A stretch of 64,000 nucleotides of DNA from Bacillota bacterium (GTDB lineage: Bacteria > Bacillota > Clostridia > Acetivibrionales > DSM-1351). The notes beneath the pieces were generated by a model, which saw nothing but the letters and a program-made list of their open reading frames with translations, ran no database searches and was not told the DNA's origin. The translations under genes were made by a program, and so were the position numbers. The stretch lies in contig JAEYHZ010000046.1 in the NCBI GenBank assembly GCA_023409265.1, positions 1 to 64,000 of the forward strand. The letters run 5' to 3'. Below are positions 25,952 to 34,310 of this stretch, piece after piece (position 1 is the first letter of the stretch; each line of letters starts with the position of its first letter).

Positions 25952-26536
25952 ATGAAGCAGACTGCCAAAGCTGCAATAGTTGAATCATTTAAACAAATTA
26001 TAAGTAGTAAATCTATTGATAAAATAACTGTAAAGGGAATTTGTGAGCACTGTGATATAAATAGACAGACTTTCTATAACCACTTTACTGATATATTTGA
26101 TATTTTCAAATTCGTTTTTTACGAAGAAATAACGAGGGAAATTGCGCAGAACAGAACCTTTGAGACATGGGGCGGAGGGTTTCTGGCTACAATGAATTAT
26201 CTGAAAAGAAATTCGAAAATGATACTGCATGTTTATTATTCTTCTTACAGGTCTGAGGCAAATACCTTTTTTATAAACATTTCCAACAGGCTCCTGGATG
26301 ATGTTGTCGAGGAGTGTATTGTAAAGCTTAGTGTAAAATTAAAAGATAATGACAAAAGGTTCATTGTTAATTTCTATAGACATGTTTTCGATGGGTTGAT
26401 GATGGAATGGGTAAATGAAGGGATGGAAGAAGAACCGGAGATTATACTTAAAAAGCTTCTGATTATGATTACAGGAAGTATCCCACGTTCGGTTGCTGCC
26501 TTTGTGGAGCAGGGAAAAGGTGGAAGGCTAAAATGA
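25952..26536 (+). CDS. TetR/AcrR-family transcriptional regulator
   Basis: 194 residues, SD GAGGAG. Residues 1-50 form the TetR helix-turn-helix (KITVKGICEHCDINRQTFYNHFTDI). The C-terminal domain (about 60-180, with ILHVYYSSYRSEANTFF and IVNFYRHVFDGLMMEWVNEGM) resembles the TetR_C domain of the dihydroxyacetone-kinase-regulator type. It is positioned to control the DUF5692/HypB/oxidoreductase/HypA cluster that follows. The ligand is unknown. Its stop codon sits inside the first unit of a three-copy direct repeat, and a terminator follows, so it is transcribed separately from the cluster. Confidence 0.87.
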   Translation: MKQTAKAAIVESFKQIISSKSIDKITVKGICEHCDINRQTFYNHFTDIFDIFKFVFYEEITREIAQNRTFETWGGGFLATMNYLKRNSKMILHVYYSSYRSEANTFFINISNRLLDDVVEECIVKLSVKLKDNDKRFIVNFYRHVFDGLMMEWVNEGMEEEPEIILKKLLIMITGSIPRSVAAFVEQGKGGRLK

Positions 26537-26588
26537 ATACATATTGGGAAGCTCAAATGAATATATAAAGAAAAGCTAAAATGAATAC
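26526..26588 (+). repeat. Three-copy degenerate direct repeat spanning the TetR stop codon
   Basis: The unit (about GGCTAAAATGAATAC) recurs at 26526, 26550 and 26574, a 24-bp period. The first copy contains the TGA stop. Confidence 0.6.
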
Positions 26589-26590
26589 AA

Positions 26591-26625
26591 AAAGAAAGTG
26601 TTTAAATAGACACTTTCTTTTTTTT
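26591..26625 (+). terminator. Terminator after the TetR gene
   Basis: AAAGAAAGTG/CACTTTCTTT stem with a 10-base loop and a T tract. Confidence 0.85.
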
Positions 26626-26787
26626 GTCTATTGAACAGTATTTGGAAGAAATTATACAATGAAATTAGGGCATGAGTAAACAATAAAACTCCTTTTTGCG
26701 GCGGGAAATTTCCGTTTTAAAATAGGAATTTATTATTCCATGCCTTAAGGGATTACTAAAAATATTAATATTATTGGGGGTTATAGT

Positions 26788-27804
26788 ATGTTCGTATTCA
26801 ACTATGCCGAAGGTGCAACAGCATTGAGCGTATGGGGTGTCTGGATTATTGTTTTTGCAGCACTGTTTGGCTTCAATGAGGCAGCCCGGAGGTGGAAATT
26901 TGTTGGATTTTTAAGTTTTGTAATTTTACCTCTGGCCCTTTCCATACTTTGGTTTACAGTATTAAGTGACACAACCTATACAGACTGGTTCCATCTTGCC
27001 AAGGTATATTCTTCAACAGCCGGTTGTATCGGCTTCTGGTGTATCAGACATGTAAATTTTAAAAATAAGCATACGGGTAAGGAATGGAGATTATCCGATA
27101 AAAAATGGGCATTGTGCTTCCCTCCACTTATCCTTGCAATAAACATCCTTGAGGCAGTATTCCGTGATATTCAGGTCGGTATTCAATACCGAGGAGGCGG
27201 AACACTGGCAGACGAGGCAATGTATGTACTTGGCGGGCCATGGAATTTTATGAATGCCATAGCCGGTATCCTGAATATCATAACAATAACCGGCTGGTTT
27301 GGAATCTGCATACGTAAAAAGACTTCAAAGGATGGCAGCAGGGATATGCTGTGGCCCGACATGCTGTGGTTCTGGATAATAGCATATGATTTGTGGAATT
27401 TTGATTATACATATAATTGTCTGCCCGGACACTCCTGGTATTGCGGTTTTGCTCTGCTGCTGGCCCCGACGCTATGTTCCTTCACTGTAGGAAAGGGAGC
27501 GTGGCTGCAGCATCGTGCACAAACCCTGGCCATATGGTGCATGTTTGCACAGACTTTCCCGGCTTTTATTGATAAGGGTGAATTTGCTGTTGCATCCTCC
27601 TACAGTGAAGTTCCGCTATATGTGTTCAGCATAGCTTCATTAGCTTCAAATATAGCAGTATTTGTTTACATGATATACAAAGTTGCCAGGACAAGGAGAA
27701 ATCCGTATCTTGGCGAGCTCTATACCGATTTGAAGCAATACAGGGAAATAACTGCACTTGCAGATTTGGGACAGCAGGAAGAAACGAAAGTACTGGCTCG
27801 GTAG
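26788..27804 (+). CDS. DUF5692-type polytopic membrane protein
   Basis: 338 residues with about eight predicted membrane helices; the N-terminal YAEGATALSVWGVWIIVFAALF and FGFNEAARRWKFVGFL are recalled as typical of the DUF5692 family. Aromatic residues are frequent, and several conserved-looking stretches (SSTAGCIGFWCIRHV, GGPWNFMNAIAGILNI, YNCLPGHSWYCGFALLLAP) carry Cys and His residues that could bind metal or cofactor. Function is unknown. Its place directly upstream of HypB and the oxidoreductase suggests a transporter or membrane partner of that system. SD: GGGGG before ATG. Confidence 0.75.
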   Translation: MFVFNYAEGATALSVWGVWIIVFAALFGFNEAARRWKFVGFLSFVILPLALSILWFTVLSDTTYTDWFHLAKVYSSTAGCIGFWCIRHVNFKNKHTGKEWRLSDKKWALCFPPLILAINILEAVFRDIQVGIQYRGGGTLADEAMYVLGGPWNFMNAIAGILNIITITGWFGICIRKKTSKDGSRDMLWPDMLWFWIIAYDLWNFDYTYNCLPGHSWYCGFALLLAPTLCSFTVGKGAWLQHRAQTLAIWCMFAQTFPAFIDKGEFAVASSYSEVPLYVFSIASLASNIAVFVYMIYKVARTRRNPYLGELYTDLKQYREITALADLGQQEETKVLAR

Positions 27805-27866
27805 CTTCATTCCTTTAAATGAGTTTTTAATTTTTTAATTAAAATGATATATACCTTTTATACAGA

Positions 27867-27942
27867 GAATGGTATTTGAGTTGAAAATGAAAGATGGTAT
27901 TTGAACTAAAAATAAAAGAATAGTATTTGAACTGAAAATAGA
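27867..27942 (+). repeat. Three-copy direct repeat before hypB
   Basis: The unit (about GAATGGTATTTGAACTGAAAATAAA) occurs at 27867, 27892 and 27918 (25-26 bp period), ending 12 bases before the hypB ATG. The copies differ at a few positions. Confidence 0.65.
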
Positions 27943-27954
27943 GGTATCGATGAT

Positions 27955-28626
27955 ATGGATCAATTTAAAGTTATTGAGATAAAGAAGAGTGTACACCAGA
28001 ACAACAAGATGCAGGCCGATTTGTTCAGGGAGGAATTGAAAAAGAGCGGAACCTTTTTATTAAACTTAATGTCATCCCCCGGTTCAGGCAAGACAACAAC
28101 AATATTAAGAACCATAGAGGCTTTAAGGAATGAAATGAGCATTGGAGTAATGGAGGCCGATATCGATTCGGATGTTGATGCCCATACAGTGGCACAATCG
28201 GGTACAAAGGTCATCCAGTTACATACGGGTGGAATGTGTCATCTTGATGCTGACATGACAAGACAGGGTTTTTCGGAACTGGGAGAAACGGGATTTGACT
28301 TTGTAATTTTGGAGAATATAGGTAATTTAATATGTCCGGCCGAATTTGATACGGGGGCCGCAAAAAATGCCATGATTTTAAGTGTACCGGAGGGTGATGA
28401 CAAGCCTCTTAAATATCCTCTGATGTTCTCCATTGTTGACGTTTTATTGATTAATAAGATTGATGCCAAAGACTATTTTAATTTTGACCTTGAGGCAGTG
28501 AAGGAAAGGGTAAAAAAATTGAATCCGGATATCAAGGTTATTCCAATCTCCGCGAAAACCGGAGAGGGAATTCCGGAGTGGACCCACTGGATTCGCACAC
28601 AGGTGAAGAAATGGAAGGACGGATAG
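27955..28626 (+). CDS. hypB: HypB-type nickel-insertion GTPase
   Basis: 223 residues, SD GAGG. This is a SIMIBI-class GTPase: P-loop SSPGSGKT at 40-47, switch region EADIDSDVDAHTVAQ, the metal-site Cys95-His96 in GGMCHLDADM, ENIGNLICPAEFDTG, the guanine-specificity motif NKID, and SAKTGEG. The N-terminal Cys-containing high-affinity nickel motif and the His-rich stretch seen in some HypB proteins are absent. HypB delivers nickel together with HypA, usually to [NiFe] hydrogenase. No hydrogenase gene lies in this window, so the client may be elsewhere or may be a different enzyme. Confidence 0.92.
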   Translation: MDQFKVIEIKKSVHQNNKMQADLFREELKKSGTFLLNLMSSPGSGKTTTILRTIEALRNEMSIGVMEADIDSDVDAHTVAQSGTKVIQLHTGGMCHLDADMTRQGFSELGETGFDFVILENIGNLICPAEFDTGAAKNAMILSVPEGDDKPLKYPLMFSIVDVLLINKIDAKDYFNFDLEAVKERVKKLNPDIKVIPISAKTGEGIPEWTHWIRTQVKKWKDG

Positions 28627-28674
28627 TTCTATCAAAAAGGAATATGTCGAAATTTAAATTTGGGGGGAATTAAT

Positions 28675-31377
28675 GTGGTAAAACCAAAAGTGCTGGAACT
28701 GGCAAATAAGATTGCAGGCGGTATAACAGGAGGATTAATAAAAGTAAAACCGACTGATCCCGAATATAAAATTCTTGAGCCGGTTACTACGGATGAAATG
28801 GCAGAAGTAGCACTATGCCTTGAAGTAAGGAAACCTAAAAGTTTGAAGGAAGTTTCGGCCCTTTGCGGCAAACCAGTTGATGAAGTTGAAAAAATTCTAT
28901 ACAAAATGGCGGTTGACGGATCGGTAAAATTTGAAAAAGAAAATGGGGAAGATAAGTACTTCCTGGAGCTTTTTGTTCCCGGCGTCATGGAATACATGGT
29001 AGCAAACAAGGAAAATGTTGCAAAGTATCCCGTTATTGGTGAATGCTTTGAAGAATATACAAGAAAGCTTGGTGTGGTTCTGGCCGGTAACCTTCCCGTT
29101 GGAATGGGGGTAATGAGAGTAATACCCATTGATAGTGCCATTGAAGCTGATACCAGAAAAGCCTCCTATGAAGAAATTACCGATCTGCTGAATAAGCATG
29201 AGGTTTTCTCTGTTACCGACTGCGCATGCCGTACCTCAATGAGGGTTATTGGACAGGGCTGTGGACATACCATTGAGGAAATGTGTATTCAGCTTGGCCC
29301 GGCGGCCGATTACTATATCCGTACAGGAAGAGGCAGAAGCATTACCAGGGAGGAGGCCATAGCCATCTGCAAAAAGGCTGAGAAAGAAGGCCTGGCACAT
29401 CAGATACCAAACCTGTCGGGACCGGGTAAAGCCCTTGCCATATGTAACTGCTGCGGGTGTTCATGTTTTGGCTTAAGAAATGCAAACCTATACAGAAATC
29501 CGGATTTTTCAAGGTCAAACTATATGGCTAAGGTAGACAGAGATAAATGTGTCGCCTGCGGAGAATGCGTAGAAAACTGTCAGGTAAATGCATTAACCCT
29601 TGGCGAAAATTTGTGCAGATCTCAAAAGCCTGCATTGACGCAGGAGAAAGACACACCCTACGATACAGCCTGGGGGCCGGACAGGTGGAATATTGATTAC
29701 CGCCACAGAAAGGTGGTTACAGAAACCGGTACCAGCCCGTGCAAATCTGAATGTCCGGCACATATAGCCATTCAAGGGTACATAAAAATGGCAGCCCAGG
29801 GAAGATACGGAGAAGCTCTGGAGCTGATTAAAAAGGAAAATCCGTTTCCGGCAGTCTGCGGACGTATTTGCCCAAGAAAATGTGAATCTGCATGTACAAG
29901 AGCCGGGGTGGATGAGCCCCTTGCTGTTGATGAAATTAAAAAATTTATTGCTGATCAGGACTTAAAGTCAGAGCACCGTTATGTTCCGGAAAGGAAAGCT
30001 GAAAAACAAACAAAAATAGCTGTAATCGGAGCAGGTCCTGCAGGATTATCCTGCGCTTATTTCCTGGCTGCAGATGGTTATCGGGTGACAGTATTTGAAA
30101 AGGAAAAAATCCCCGGCGGTATGCTTATGTTGGGAATACCCTCCTTCAGACTGGGGAAGGAAGTAGTTGAGGCCGAAATCGATATTTTAAAGGAAATAGG
30201 GGTCGAATTTAAAACTGGCATTGAGGTTGGCAGGGATATTACTATTCCAGAGCTTAGAACTCAGGGTTACAAAGCATTCTATGCAGCAATAGGTGCAAAG
30301 GCTGGCAGAGGCTTAAATCTGGAAGGCGAAGCAGCAGAGGGTGCAATGACGGGTGTGGAATTTTTACGCAGGGTAAATCTTGGTGAGGATTTGAGGCTTA
30401 ATGGTTCGACCATCGTCATTGGCGGAGGAAATGTGGCTATTGATGTTGCAAGAACTGCCGAAAGAATCGGCGCATCACAGGTTGATATGTACTGCCTTGA
30501 AAGCCGTAATGAAATGCCTGCTCTAGAAGAAGAAATTCAGGAGGCATTGTCGGAAGGTATTGTCATAAACAATTCCTGGGGACCTAAAAGAATTCTCACC
30601 GAAAATGGACATGTTACGGGTGTGGAATTTAAAAAATGCATATCAGTTTTTGATAACAACGGAAAGTTTAATCCTGCTTTTGATGAAAATAAGACCAAAG
30701 TAGTGCAGGCTGATCATGTTCTTATATCCATAGGCCAGGCAATGGAATGGGGAGGTTTGCTAAAAGATTCAAAAATCCAATTGAATCAAAATAAAACTGT
30801 AAAAGCCGATCCTCTGACCTTCCAAACAAGTGAGCCGGATATATTTGTCGGAGGCGACGCGGTAACAGGCCCTAAATTTGCAATTGATGCCATCGCTATG
30901 GGAAAGCAGGGCGCAATTTCAATACACCGTTATGTTAATGGAGATAATTTGACAATAAGCCGGGAGCGGGAGTATCATGCCCTTGATAAGGAAAATTTAA
31001 ACCTTAATGGCTATGACCGTTTGCCAAGACAAAGAGCTCTTCATATTGACGGGGACAAATCAAAAGAAACCTTTATGGATTTGCGTGAAACATTTACTGA
31101 AGAGCAGATCAAAAAGGAAACAGAACGCTGCCTCGGCTGCGGAGCTGTAGTTGTGGACGATTATCAGTGTGTGGGCTGCGGTGTCTGTACTACAAAATGT
31201 AAATTTGATGCCATTTCCCTGGTAAGAAAATATGACAGTGCAGGTGCAGAGTTCAGTAAAATGAAACCCATAGTAATTAAGCATGTCATAAAGCGACAGG
31301 GAAGAATTGCGGTCAAAAAGGTAAAGAGATCATTGAAATCAGTTTTTGCCGGCGGAGTAACAGGCAGCAGAAAATAA
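28675..31377 (+). CDS. Large FAD/NAD(P) and multi-[4Fe-4S] oxidoreductase (GltD-like)
   Basis: GTG 28675 follows TTGGGGGG; 900 residues. The N-terminal third has a winged-helix-like start, then CACR at about 183 and CNCCGCSC at about 257-264, and an 8Fe-type ferredoxin motif CVACGECVENC at about 292. The central part is a glutamate-synthase small-subunit (GltD) module: CPAHIAIQGYI and CGRICPRKCESAC (two cysteine sets), the FAD site GAGPAG at 452, and the NAD(P) site GGGNVAID at 583. The FAD-closing motif DIFVGGDAVTGPKFAIDAIAMGKQGA follows. The C-terminus has CLGCGAVVV and another ferredoxin motif CVGCGVCTTKC at about 832. It should move electrons between NAD(P)H, flavin and Fe-S partners. The HypB/HypA neighbours suggest that a nickel enzyme is the partner. 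Confidence 0.88.
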   Translation: MVKPKVLELANKIAGGITGGLIKVKPTDPEYKILEPVTTDEMAEVALCLEVRKPKSLKEVSALCGKPVDEVEKILYKMAVDGSVKFEKENGEDKYFLELFVPGVMEYMVANKENVAKYPVIGECFEEYTRKLGVVLAGNLPVGMGVMRVIPIDSAIEADTRKASYEEITDLLNKHEVFSVTDCACRTSMRVIGQGCGHTIEEMCIQLGPAADYYIRTGRGRSITREEAIAICKKAEKEGLAHQIPNLSGPGKALAICNCCGCSCFGLRNANLYRNPDFSRSNYMAKVDRDKCVACGECVENCQVNALTLGENLCRSQKPALTQEKDTPYDTAWGPDRWNIDYRHRKVVTETGTSPCKSECPAHIAIQGYIKMAAQGRYGEALELIKKENPFPAVCGRICPRKCESACTRAGVDEPLAVDEIKKFIADQDLKSEHRYVPERKAEKQTKIAVIGAGPAGLSCAYFLAADGYRVTVFEKEKIPGGMLMLGIPSFRLGKEVVEAEIDILKEIGVEFKTGIEVGRDITIPELRTQGYKAFYAAIGAKAGRGLNLEGEAAEGAMTGVEFLRRVNLGEDLRLNGSTIVIGGGNVAIDVARTAERIGASQVDMYCLESRNEMPALEEEIQEALSEGIVINNSWGPKRILTENGHVTGVEFKKCISVFDNNGKFNPAFDENKTKVVQADHVLISIGQAMEWGGLLKDSKIQLNQNKTVKADPLTFQTSEPDIFVGGDAVTGPKFAIDAIAMGKQGAISIHRYVNGDNLTISREREYHALDKENLNLNGYDRLPRQRALHIDGDKSKETFMDLRETFTEEQIKKETERCLGCGAVVVDDYQCVGCGVCTTKCKFDAISLVRKYDSAGAEFSKMKPIVIKHVIKRQGRIAVKKVKRSLKSVFAGGVTGSRK

Positions 31378-31385
31378 AGCTCGCA

Positions 31386-31426
31386 TTCCGACAGGTTGGA
31401 GAGCCGGTTTCTCCAATCTGTCGGAA
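31386..31426 (+). terminator. Stem-loop between the oxidoreductase and hypA
   Basis: TTCCGACAGGTTGGAGA and TCTCCAATCTGTCGGAA form a 17-bp stem with one G-U pair. An A-rich sequence, not T, follows, so it is more likely an mRNA stabiliser or partial attenuator than a full terminator. Confidence 0.6.
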
Positions 31427-31450
31427 GCAAAAAAAGAAAGGGGGGGTCAG

Positions 31451-31792
31451 TTGCACGAATTGGGAGTATTACTTGAAGTTATTAAAACAGTAGAAAATTT
31501 TGCAGTAAAAAATGGATTAACAAAAATAGATACACTGGTTATCCAGATTGGCGAACTCTCCTCAATGATTCCCAGATATATAGAAGCATGTTATCCTGCA
31601 GCAGTAGACGGCACCTTACTTCAGGAAACAAAGTTAAAAATAGAGATTTTGCCGGGTAATGCCATTTGCAAAGAGTGCAGTAAGGTATTCAACCTGATTG
31701 AGAATAAAAGTAAGTGCCCGCAATGCGGCAGCGGCCACTGGGAAATACTTTGCGGAAAAGAGTTTATGATCAAGGAAATCATTGCCTGCTGA
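31451..31792 (+). CDS. hypA: HypA-type nickel chaperone
   Basis: TTG start at 31451 after AAAGGGGGGG; this start restores the family's invariant N-terminal Met-His-Glu, whose His2 binds nickel. 113 residues, the family size. The zinc-binding loop has CKEC and CPQCG in the second half. HypA hands nickel to hydrogenase maturation with HypB. The pairing with HypB at either end of the oxidoreductase gene argues for a single nickel-delivery module. Unlike many HypA proteins the C-terminus ends in Cys. Confidence 0.92.
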   Translation: MHELGVLLEVIKTVENFAVKNGLTKIDTLVIQIGELSSMIPRYIEACYPAAVDGTLLQETKLKIEILPGNAICKECSKVFNLIENKSKCPQCGSGHWEILCGKEFMIKEIIAC

Positions 31793-31902
31793 TATACAAT
31801 TCTTGAAAAAAGGATTGGAATAATGTATAACCTCTTTACCTTCCCAACAATTGTGTTAAACTCTTAGTAGATAAATACAAAAATGGAAGGGATAAATAGA
31901 AA

Positions 31903-33138
31903 ATGGATAAAGAGATAATAAAGAAATACGCACAGCTAATCGTAAAAGCCGGTGTCAATATTCAAAGAAATCAGATACTGGTTATATTCTCTCCAATTGA
32001 ATGTGCAGAGTTTACAAGAATGGTGGCACAGCTTGCATACGAAGAAGGTGCAGGCGATGTGGTTATCAGCTGGAAGGATGAACTTTCTACAAAGATCAGG
32101 CTTTTGCATGCACCGGAGGAGGCTCTCGATGAATTTCCCGGGTGGACAAAGGAGCTGCATATGTCTTATGCACTTCGCGGAGCGGCTTTTCTAAGTATTG
32201 CAGCTTCAGATCCCGAGCTTATGAAGGATGTTGATGCAAACCGGATGGCCAAGGCAATGAAAGCCAGAAATCTGGCATTAAAAGAGTATTCTGACAGGCT
32301 GATGAGCAACAAAAATCCCTGGTGTGTTGTGTCAGTCCCAACACTTTCATGGGCTAAAAAGGTATTTCCCGGGGTACCGGAGGACGAGGCAGTAGAGAAG
32401 CTTTGGAATGCTATTCTGATTTCTGTTAGGGCTGATGCCGACGATCCGGTTGCAGCATGGGAAGAACATAAGTCCAACCTTGCCAAAAGAATGGAATTTT
32501 TAAACTCATATAATTTTAAATATCTTATTTATAAAAATTCATTGGGAACCAACTTAAAGGTTGAACTGCCGAAAAATCATTATTGGCTTGCCGGCTCGGA
32601 AAATACACCGGAAGGTCAGATATTTATTCCTAACATGCCTACGGAGGAAGTGTTTACTTTACCTGTAAAGACCGGGGTAGACGGTACTGTTGTAAGCTCA
32701 ATGCCGTTAAATTATAATGGAAATCTTATCGAGGATTTCTCTTTGACCTTTAAGCATGGCAAAATTGTAGAGTTTTCGGCAAAGAAAGGGTATGAATCCC
32801 TGAAAAACCTTATTGAGACAGATGAAGGCTCACACTATCTGGGAGAAGTGGCACTGGTGCCCTATGACTCCCCTATATCTAATTCAGGGATTTTATTTTA
32901 TAATACATTATTTGATGAAAATGCTTCCTGTCATTTGGCAATCGGTAAAGCGTACCCATGCTTTAAAGATGCTTCTGAACTGACAGATAAGGACTTTGAA
33001 GAGCGTGGAGTCAATGATTCACTTGAACATGAAGATTTTATGATAGGAACGTCAGACTTGGAGATTATTGGGGTAGGAGTCTCGGGGGAGGAAATTCCAA
33101 TCTTCAGGGAAGGAAATTTTGCATTCGAGAAGAAATAG
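31903..33138 (+). CDS. M29-family (AmpS/PepS-type) metallo-aminopeptidase
   Basis: 411 residues, cytoplasmic. The family's layout is clear: N-terminal IIKKYAQLIVKAGVNIQRNQ, then the metal-ligand segments NMPTEEVF (Glu), GEVALVP (Glu), LFDENASCHLAIG (Glu and His) and LEHEDFMIGT (His and Asp), which bind two cobalt/zinc ions. It releases N-terminal amino acids from peptides and could process peptides imported by the Opp system encoded 4 kb downstream on the other strand. It is monocistronic with a strong terminator. Confidence 0.93.
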   Translation: MDKEIIKKYAQLIVKAGVNIQRNQILVIFSPIECAEFTRMVAQLAYEEGAGDVVISWKDELSTKIRLLHAPEEALDEFPGWTKELHMSYALRGAAFLSIAASDPELMKDVDANRMAKAMKARNLALKEYSDRLMSNKNPWCVVSVPTLSWAKKVFPGVPEDEAVEKLWNAILISVRADADDPVAAWEEHKSNLAKRMEFLNSYNFKYLIYKNSLGTNLKVELPKNHYWLAGSENTPEGQIFIPNMPTEEVFTLPVKTGVDGTVVSSMPLNYNGNLIEDFSLTFKHGKIVEFSAKKGYESLKNLIETDEGSHYLGEVALVPYDSPISNSGILFYNTLFDENASCHLAIGKAYPCFKDASELTDKDFEERGVNDSLEHEDFMIGTSDLEIIGVGVSGEEIPIFREGNFAFEKK

Positions 33139-33161
33139 TATGACTTTATGACTTACATTAG

Positions 33162-33199
33162 AACAGCCTCTGGACAGTGATTTCAGAGGCTGTTTTTTA
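33162..33199 (+). terminator. Terminator after the M29 aminopeptidase
   Basis: AACAGCCTCTG/CAGAGGCTGTT stem followed by a T tract. Confidence 0.85.
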
Positions 33200-33292
33200 T
33201 AGTCAAAAATTTTTGAAATATTCCTAATAAAAACCTAATATCTGGATATACTAAACATTGGAAAAATCCATAATATTTAGGAGGTTTTTTAG

Positions 33293-33928
33293 ATGAAGAA
33301 TAGAAATTTATTGATTGCATTGGCATTAGTACTTACAATCACATTATTTGCAGGTTGTGCAAAGACTCCTCAACCAGGAAATACAACAGCACCGTTAACC
33401 ACAACGCCAACAACAGCAGCAATAACAACAACAGCCGGTACTACAACAGCCGGTACAACATCAGCAGCTACATCTACCACTGATGCTGTAACCTCAGCTT
33501 CAATAGTTGACAATGCAGCAGCTTTCCAAAAGGCAATAAGCGATACGGGCACCTGGATTATTGCAATTACCAAGGATCTTGCCATTGATAAGGAAATCAC
33601 CCTTGCAGGTGAGTTCAAGAATGGAAAGAAGGATGAAGCAGGTAAGGATATAATTCAAAGAAAAATTGCTTTATATTCACAGGACAAGGATCGTAATATC
33701 ACAGCAAGGTACACTTTAACCGCTCCCAAGCTAACAATCAAAAGTCCTGAAGCCAGCATTCAGCATGGAACCTTTAAGGGTGACCTTTATGTATCTGTTA
33801 AGAACTTTAAGTTAATTGATGCCACTGTAGATGGAAATGTTTATTTCACAACCGATGAAGCTAAGAATACGTTTAATATGGATGATAAGAGTAAAGTAAC
33901 TGGAAAGAAGGAACTAAAGAAAACTTAA
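33293..33928 (+). CDS. Lipoprotein with Thr/Ala-rich linker and beta-rich C-terminal domain
   Basis: 211 residues with SD TAGGAGG. The signal peptide ends in the lipobox LFAGC (Cys22). Residues about 25-70 are an extremely Thr/Ala-rich low-complexity linker that probably spans the cell wall and may be O-glycosylated. The C-terminal 130 residues have alternating hydrophobic strands (TLTAPKLTIKSPEASIQHGTF, GDLYVSVKNFKLIDATVDGNVYF), which suggests a right-handed beta-helix similar in feel to polymer-forming domains. No catalytic motif was recognised. It is monocistronic with a terminator. Function is unknown; it acts on the outer face of the membrane. Confidence 0.8.
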   Translation: MKNRNLLIALALVLTITLFAGCAKTPQPGNTTAPLTTTPTTAAITTTAGTTTAGTTSAATSTTDAVTSASIVDNAAAFQKAISDTGTWIIAITKDLAIDKEITLAGEFKNGKKDEAGKDIIQRKIALYSQDKDRNITARYTLTAPKLTIKSPEASIQHGTFKGDLYVSVKNFKLIDATVDGNVYFTTDEAKNTFNMDDKSKVTGKKELKKT

Positions 33929-33960
33929 TTTGATCGGCAGTCCCGCAACAAGCATATAAG

Positions 33961-34004
33961 AGCTGTCATAAATAGAATAAATTCTATTTGTGGCAGCTTT
34001 TTTA
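33961..34004 (+). terminator. Terminator after the lipoprotein gene
   Basis: AGCTGTCATAAATAGAAT and ATTCTATTTGTGGCAGCT arms (18 bp with G-U pairs) and a T tract. Confidence 0.85.
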
Positions 34005-34225
34005 TTGTCCGGCAAAACCACATGCGCAAGCAAAAGTGGCTCTGCCTCTATGCTCTTTATTTTAAGAAGTGCGGATGGAATCTTTATGACATTAAAAAAG
34101 AATGAAAATAGATTATTGAAGGTTGTGTAGACATTGACTATATGAGTTCTTTAATTACCAGTACGTGGAGATAGATGTTATAATTACAAGGTAGGTTATA
34201 ATAAATCGAGGAAGGGTGATAGGAT

Positions 34226-34270
34226 ATGAAAAACTTAAAATCAGTTCTCTCATGTAAAGCAAGGAGGGTG
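34226..34270 (+). CDS. Predicted 14-residue leader peptide before the methyltransferase
   Basis: ATG 34226 follows a strong SD (GAGGAAGGG) with eight-base spacing and encodes Met-Lys-Asn-Leu-Lys-Ser-Val-Leu-Ser-Cys-Lys-Ala-Gly-Gly, then TGA. The stop falls next to the left arm of a hairpin whose right arm is complementary to the SD of the next gene. A possible promoter (TTACCA, 18 bases, TATAAT at 34179) lies just upstream. The arrangement resembles the translational attenuators of inducible resistance genes. No protein-level evidence exists. Confidence 0.4.
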
Positions 34271-34302
34271 ACTATACTTTAGCCCTCCTTAACAAATGGA
34301 GG
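34261..34302 (+). promoter_or_regulatory. Alternative hairpins controlling the methyltransferase SD site
   Basis: AGGAGGG (34261-34267) pairs with CCCTCCT (34282-34288). The same CCTCC can instead pair with GGAGG at 34298-34302, the only SD-like sequence for the methyltransferase. A ribosome on the leader peptide would block the first hairpin and so change access to the second. Confidence 0.45.
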
Positions 34303-34310
34303 AAGGCTCT

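Noticed and set aside
26690..26760. Sequence resembling 52120-52165 (GGAATTTTATTATT followed by CATGCCTTA)
   Set aside because: The match is short, AT-rich and gapped; it could be chance or a shared promoter relic.
27960..28207. Minus-strand frames within hypB
   Set aside because: They overlap conserved GTPase motifs on the other strand and have no ribosome binding site.
33380..33500. Thr/Ala-rich repeat in the lipoprotein as a possible CRISPR-like or tandem array
   Set aside because: It is ordinary low-complexity coding sequence (ACA/ACC/GCA codons) with no spacer structure.
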